This document shows, one piece after another, positions 59,372-64,000 of a stretch of DNA of 64,000 bases (position 1 is its first letter; each line of letters starts with the position of its first letter). Under the pieces are notes generated by a model. That model saw only the letters and a program-made list of their open reading frames with translations, was not told the origin of the DNA and made no database searches. The DNA comes from an uncultured bacterium (lineage in GTDB: Bacteria; Desulfobacterota; GWC2-55-46), in NCBI GenBank assembly GCA_905339405.1, contig CAJPGC010000028.1, forward strand, positions 1 to 64,000, in the 5' to 3' direction. Made by a program: the position numbers and the translations under genes.

Positions 59372-60589
59372 TTGATTTTGGGGTGGCTTTTGCCTTATCA
59401 TTTCCTTGTGCGTACCCTTTTGTTCAGGCGGGCCCTGCCTGCCGTTGCGCTTATAGTTTTCTCCATTCTGTTCTTCCCTTACGCTTCCCACGCCCGGGAA
59501 AGCGTCCTCAATATCCTATATACCGGCGCGATGAGGGGCGAGCTGGAGCCGTGCGGCTGCTCCCCTGAGACGCAGTCCGGGGGTCTGGCGAGGCTTTCCG
59601 GTTATATCTCAGCGAACAAGGCTGCTCTTACTCCCTACGTGCTCGTAGACGCGGGGAATTCCTTCGAGGGCGACAAGCCGCAGGCAAGGCTCAAATCAGA
59701 GGCCCTCGTGCGCTCGTTCGCGGTGATGGGCTATGACGCGGCAGCCTTGCATATAAGCAAGACTGACATCGACGATGCGTTCATAACCGGACTTGTTGCT
59801 CAGCACAAGGCAGGCGCGCTCCCCCAGGGCAAGTCAATGAAGGCAGTCAGGGACGGCCTGAAGATAAACATCAGCTCTGATGAGAAGCTTGCGAAAAAAG
59901 GGATGATAAACGTCCTTCTTTCCGGCAGGACTGTCGCCGTGTTGAAGGACGTCAAAGGGTGGGACGTCATTGTGACCTCCTCGGGCGAGGAGCTCGAAGG
60001 GCCGGTACAGGCTGGCAAGACCATCATTGTCTCTGGCTTTCCCAAGGGGCAAAAGCTCGGGGTACTTTCGCTCAGGCTCAAGGACGGCCGTGTCACCGGC
60101 TCAACCCATAGATGGCAGCCGTTGATGAAGGACGTCGCCGAAGACCCGGAAGTGCGCTCGATATTGAAGGACTACGACCAGAAGGTCGCCGCCCTTCTGA
60201 AGGAAGAGGAATTGAAGCCCGTGATTGGCGGGCAGTATCTCGGCGCTGAAAGCTGCGTCGAGTGCCATCAGAGCTTCGCAGAGAGCTGGAAGACGACGAA
60301 GCACGCGGGCGCGTTCGCCACGCTTGAGAGGGTTGGAAAATCGAAGGACCCTGAGTGCGTGAAGTGCCACGTTGTGGGCTTCGGCGAAGAAGGCGGCTTT
60401 TTGAGCCTGAAGGCGACCCCGGGGCTTGCGAACGTCCAGTGCGAGTCGTGCCACGGCCCGGGAAGGGAGCACGCGGCAGACTTCGGGCCCATGAGGCCCG
60501 TGGGCATGGACGTATGCCTGAAGTGCCATACGCCCGAGAACAGCCCGCTCTTCAATTACCAGGAATATTACGAGAAGATAAAACACTGA
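59372..60589 (+). CDS. Secreted tetraheme cytochrome c (c554-like C-terminus) with UshA/5'-nucleotidase-like N-terminal region
   Basis: Signal-like N-term; ILYTGAMRGELEPCGCSPETQSGGLARL; four heme motifs CVECH, CVKCH, CESCH, CLKCH. Confidence 0.88.
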   Translation: MILGWLLPYHFLVRTLLFRRALPAVALIVFSILFFPYASHARESVLNILYTGAMRGELEPCGCSPETQSGGLARLSGYISANKAALTPYVLVDAGNSFEGDKPQARLKSEALVRSFAVMGYDAAALHISKTDIDDAFITGLVAQHKAGALPQGKSMKAVRDGLKINISSDEKLAKKGMINVLLSGRTVAVLKDVKGWDVIVTSSGEELEGPVQAGKTIIVSGFPKGQKLGVLSLRLKDGRVTGSTHRWQPLMKDVAEDPEVRSILKDYDQKVAALLKEEELKPVIGGQYLGAESCVECHQSFAESWKTTKHAGAFATLERVGKSKDPECVKCHVVGFGEEGGFLSLKATPGLANVQCESCHGPGREHAADFGPMRPVGMDVCLKCHTPENSPLFNYQEYYEKIKH

Positions 60590-60601
60590 CAGGAGAAAGA
60601 C

Positions 60602-61228
60602 ATGGTTAAAAAGTTCTTAGCGTTGGCCCTTTTCATCCTTCTGCCGGCAATCGCGCTCGCCGCCGCCGGCGCGCCGCAGATAAAGGGGCAGTACACGGCA
60701 GTGCCCGGCAAGGAATTCAAGTACGACGGCAAAACGGTAGAGGTGCTGGAGTTCATGAGTTTCTACTGCGGCACCTGCTACGAGTTCGAGAAGGCCATAC
60801 CCGCCATCAAGGGGAACTTCCCCAAGAAGATAAAATGGAAGCTCGCGCCGGTCTATTGGGGCGAGGGTTCGTCAAAGCCCGGAGAGGCGTACCTCCTCGC
60901 CGAAGAGGAGGGAAAGGGCGAAGCGATGAAAAAGGCCATCTTCAAGGCCCAGTTCATCGACAAGAAGAACATAGGCAGCGTCGAGGTGCTCGAATCTCTT
61001 GCCGCGCAGGCAGGCATGGGGTTTGATTTCAGCAGAAAGCTGAGGAACGGCGCGAAGGCCGCTGAGGCAGCGAAGGCCCTCGACATGGCCAGGGAGTACA
61101 GGGTGGAGGAGACCCCCACGCTCATCATAGCCGGGAATATCGCCACGAACCCTCACGCGTCCGGCCACGACATGAACGACTTCAAGAACAACATCATGAG
61201 CATAATCGGGTCGATTGTGAAAAAGTAG
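60602..61228 (+). CDS. Periplasmic DsbA-like thioredoxin-fold oxidoreductase
   Basis: Signal peptide; VEVLEFMSFYCGTCYEFEKAIP active site CGTC; VEETPTLIIAG cis-Pro region. Confidence 0.88.
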   Translation: MVKKFLALALFILLPAIALAAAGAPQIKGQYTAVPGKEFKYDGKTVEVLEFMSFYCGTCYEFEKAIPAIKGNFPKKIKWKLAPVYWGEGSSKPGEAYLLAEEEGKGEAMKKAIFKAQFIDKKNIGSVEVLESLAAQAGMGFDFSRKLRNGAKAAEAAKALDMAREYRVEETPTLIIAGNIATNPHASGHDMNDFKNNIMSIIGSIVKK

Positions 61229-61250
61229 CTTTCCCGAGACAGGGAATGAG

Positions 61251-61289
61251 AACGGGGGCCCGTCATCTGCTGGGCCCCCGTTGTTTTTT
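61251..61289. terminator. Terminator between convergent genes
   Basis: AACGGGGGCCC-gtcatctgct-GGGCCCCCGTT + TgTTTTTT. Confidence 0.85.
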
Positions 61290-61741
61290 CAGGCAGCCCT
61301 TTTTTCTTCCAGGTTCGAGGTGCAGTGGCTGCACCGGAGCGCTCTCACGGGTATCTCGGAGAGGCACCAGGGACATTCCTTCATGGCCGCTTCTTGCTCT
61401 TTCTCCTTCTTTTTTGCGCCTGCCCATGTTATGACAAGGAACATCGCGAAGGCGATTATGAGGAAGTTCACGAGAAAATTGATGAAAACCCCGTAATTGA
61501 GCGTTATGGCGGCTGCCGCCCGCGCCTCTTCCAGCGAGGCGTAAGGGCCCGGGGTGGCTCCTTCCCTCAGTACCACGAACAGGTTTGAAAAATCGCTTCC
61601 GATGAAAAGGCCAATCGGAGGCATGAGGACGTCCTTGACGAACGAGTTTATGAGAGCGCCGAAAGCCACGCCTATGACAATGCCTATTGCCATGTCGACG
61701 AGGCTGCCTTTGAAGGCGAACTCCTTGAATTCCTTGAACAC
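61289..61741 (-). CDS. mscL: Large-conductance mechanosensitive channel with C-terminal CxxC zinc-ribbon-like tail
   Basis: MFKEFKEFAFKGSLVDMAIGIVIGVAFGALINSFVKDVLMPPIGLF; tail CPWCLSEIPVRALRCSHCTSNL. Confidence 0.95.
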   Translation of the reverse strand: MFKEFKEFAFKGSLVDMAIGIVIGVAFGALINSFVKDVLMPPIGLFIGSDFSNLFVVLREGATPGPYASLEEARAAAAITLNYGVFINFLVNFLIIAFAMFLVITWAGAKKKEKEQEAAMKECPWCLSEIPVRALRCSHCTSNLEEKRAA

Positions 61742-61871
61742 GCTACCTCCTTTGCCCCGTGAAGCCGGGCTGGCAGATAAGTCTCCTTTATTAATAGTGG
61801 TATCCGAAACACGCCTTTGTCAAGCTGCGATGAGTTTGAACAGCCCTGTCAAAGACGGGCACTGGGGCGGT

Positions 61872-61900
61872 TTGACGTTGCCTGAAGTAAGTGATAAAAT
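61872..61900 (+). promoter_or_regulatory. Putative sigma70 promoter for the GGDEF/EAL gene
   Basis: TTGACG-N17-TAAAAT. Confidence 0.65.
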
Positions 61901-61989
61901 TTCACGAGCCTGCCTGTGCCGGGCCGTTCATTCACCCCATCTCGACGCATCCCTCCAGGATAAAACTTCAACCGTACAACCTGTCCTCA

Positions 61990-64000
61990 ATGCAAAAAGA
62001 CGATAGTTCCATTGAAAAGCAGAGTTCGAGAGCCGAGGGCGGGAGCATCCTGAACCCGTATATGCTCTTTTTGAAGACGCTGTCCATCATAGCGGTCTGC
62101 GAATTTTTTGTGATGGTCCTGCTTAATGCCCTGGAAATCACTAACAGTCTTTTTGAGTTCCTTGCCGACTCCTTGATGCTTTCCGCCCTGAGCGCGCCTT
62201 TCCTTTACTACTGGGTCATAAACGTAGTCTCCCGGGCCATTAAGACAGAGGCCATGATGCACCAGGAAGCCCGCGAATGCGAGTTGGTCAACAGGGCGCT
62301 CGTGGAAAAGGTCGCCCTGAAGCAGTACTCGGAGGACATCGTCAAGAGCGTTCCTTCGAGCATAATCGTCGTTTCGAAAGACCAGCGCGTGCTATCGGCC
62401 AACCCTTCTTCCTGCCGCATCCTCGGCAAGGACGCCGTGCCCGGGAAGAAGATATCCGAACTCATCCCTGTCGACGGCTTTGAAGACGAGGTGGCAAAAG
62501 TCTTTGACACAGGAGAGGCCCGGGAGGGCCTTACGCTGGAGCTGAGGGACAGGGAGAAGACGAAATACCTGCAGGCCAACATCGCCATCATACAGTCGAC
62601 CGAGCCCGGCAGCGAGACGAGGGCTCTAATAGTAATCGACGACATAACGAGGCGCATAGAGGACGAGCGGACCATCTTTACGATGGCCTATTACGACCCC
62701 ATGACAGGGCTTCCGAACAGGCTGCTGCTGATGGACAGGGTGACGATGGCCCTCTCTAGCGCCAGGAGGAGCGGCGAGATGGCCGCGGTGCTGTTCCTCG
62801 ACCTCGACCGCTTCAAGTTCGTCAACGACACGCTCGGGCACGAGGCGGGTGACGAGCTCCTTAAAATTGTCGCCGGGAGGCTGAAGCAATGCCTCAGGAT
62901 AACAGATACCGTTTCGCGCTCGAAACCGGCGGGCGCGGAGGCGCCTGCCGTTGAGAATACGGTCGCCCGCCTGGGCGGGGACGAGTTCATCGTGCTGCTC
63001 ACCGGGTTGCCGCAGGACGTCAACGTCATAAACGTCGCCAACAGGATACTCAGCTGTTTCGACTCTCCGGTGAACCTCAAGGGGCATGAGCTTTTCATAA
63101 CGACGAGCATAGGCATAAGCATGTTCCCCTTCGACGGCGACAGCGCAGAGGAACTGCTGAAGAAAGCCGATATGTCGATGTACTGGGCGAAAGAAGAGGG
63201 CAGGAACAACTGCAAGATGTACAACACGTCCCTGGACTCGAGAAGAAAAGACTGGCTGAGGCTGGAGTACAAGCTGCACAAGGCCCTAGAACTCGGGGAA
63301 TTCATTCTTCACTACCAGCCGCAGGTCAACACCGTGACCGGGGAGATAACCGGCGTCGAATGCCTCATACGCTGGCAGGACCCGGAAACCGAGCTGATTC
63401 CGCCCGGCAGGTTCATCCCCATAGCCGAGGAGAGCGGCCTCATAATACCCATAACTTCCTGGGTGCTCCTCAATGCCTGCAGCCAGGCCAACAGCTGGCG
63501 CAACAAGGGCCACGACGGCATCAGGTTCTCGGTTAACATCTCTATGCGCCAGTTCAAGGAGAAGGACTTCGCGTCGACCTTGACCGGCATTCTCAATGCA
63601 ACGGGCCTGCCGCCGGGGTGCCTTGAGATAGAATTGACGGAAAGCATAATCATGACCGACACGGAGCATACGGTCAAGATACTCCAGGAGCTGAAAAAAC
63701 TGGGTATAAGGCTTTCAATAGACGACTTCGGCACGGGTTTCTCGTCGCTCTCCTACCTTAAGACGATGCCTATAGACGTCATCAAGATAGACCGCTCGTT
63801 CATACGCGACATCCCCTCGGACGCCGACGACATCGCGATAACGACGGCCATCATAAACATGGCCCACAGCCTCGGCATCGAGGTCATCGCCGAAGGCGTG
63901 GAGACGATGGAGCAGTTCGAGCTTTTAAGGGAGCTCGGGTGCGACAACATCCAGGGTTATCTGTTCATGAAGCCCGCTGGCGCGCAGGAGACGGAAGCTT
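61990..64000 (+). CDS. Membrane PAS-like/GGDEF/EAL c-di-GMP signalling protein (truncated at window end; not in ORF track)
   Basis: MQKDDSSIEKQSS...; two TM segments; ARLGGDEFIVLLTGLP; VECLIRWQDPETELIPPGRFIPIAEESG; DDFGTGFSSLSYLKTMPIDVIKIDRSF; EGVETMEQFELLRELGCDNIQGYLFMKP. Confidence 0.93.
   Translation, partial: MQKDDSSIEKQSSRAEGGSILNPYMLFLKTLSIIAVCEFFVMVLLNALEITNSLFEFLADSLMLSALSAPFLYYWVINVVSRAIKTEAMMHQEARECELVNRALVEKVALKQYSEDIVKSVPSSIIVVSKDQRVLSANPSSCRILGKDAVPGKKISELIPVDGFEDEVAKVFDTGEAREGLTLELRDREKTKYLQANIAIIQSTEPGSETRALIVIDDITRRIEDERTIFTMAYYDPMTGLPNRLLLMDRVTMALSSARRSGEMAAVLFLDLDRFKFVNDTLGHEAGDELLKIVAGRLKQCLRITDTVSRSKPAGAEAPAVENTVARLGGDEFIVLLTGLPQDVNVINVANRILSCFDSPVNLKGHELFITTSIGISMFPFDGDSAEELLKKADMSMYWAKEEGRNNCKMYNTSLDSRRKDWLRLEYKLHKALELGEFILHYQPQVNTVTGEITGVECLIRWQDPETELIPPGRFIPIAEESGLIIPITSWVLLNACSQANSWRNKGHDGIRFSVNISMRQFKEKDFASTLTGILNATGLPPGCLEIELTESIIMTDTEHTVKILQELKKLGIRLSIDDFGTGFSSLSYLKTMPIDVIKIDRSFIRDIPSDADDIAITTAIINMAHSLGIEVIAEGVETMEQFELLRELGCDNIQGYLFMKPAGAQETEA

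Noticed and set aside
1-64000. CRISPR arrays, tRNA/rRNA genes, transposases or prophage
   Set aside because: No regularly spaced direct repeats, no cloverleaf or rRNA sequence, and no transposase or integrase translations were seen by eye; a tRNAscan/CRISPR finder run would be needed for certainty.

Overview
The window covers four blocks. (1) 1-15.9 kb: the end of tuf followed by an S10-spc-alpha ribosomal superoperon (rpsJ to rplQ, including secY, adk, map, infA and rpoA). (2) 16-25 kb: housekeeping genes (HU-like protein, BamE/SmpA-like lipoprotein, GAF-GGDEF protein, pabC-like, pabB-like, ispG, HIT, Zn-alcohol dehydrogenase, ABC-F ATPase, UspA). (3) 25-44.6 kb: a nitrate-respiration island with three NarK-family transporters of different architecture, a membrane-anchored monoheme cytochrome c followed by narGHJI, a cluster of small or uncharacterised genes (68-aa two-TM protein, DUF2769-like Cys-rich protein, DUF2299-like protein, Cys-flanked hemerythrin), and a NosD-like beta-helix protein. 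(4) 44.9-59.4 kb: a complete nuoA-N operon with fused nuoCD, then a tetraheme cytochrome, a DsbA-like protein, MscL and a truncated PAS-like/GGDEF/EAL protein. Gene content suggests a deltaproteobacterial (Desulfobacterota-like) organism; this is inference only. The strongest candidates for something undescribed are: (a) a two-gene micropeptide transcription unit (29 aa and 32 aa, both predicted single-TM) at 27055-27354, absent from the ORF track, divergent from a narK-like gene and sharing with it a perfect TGTGA-N6-TCACA operator; (b) a NarK transporter (38969-40678) with a ~110-aa insertion of about four tandem degenerate repeats in the predicted periplasmic TM5-TM6 loop; (c) the 40.9-43.2 kb cluster downstream of narK. 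All calls were made by eye from the sequence and supplied translations; no searches were run.
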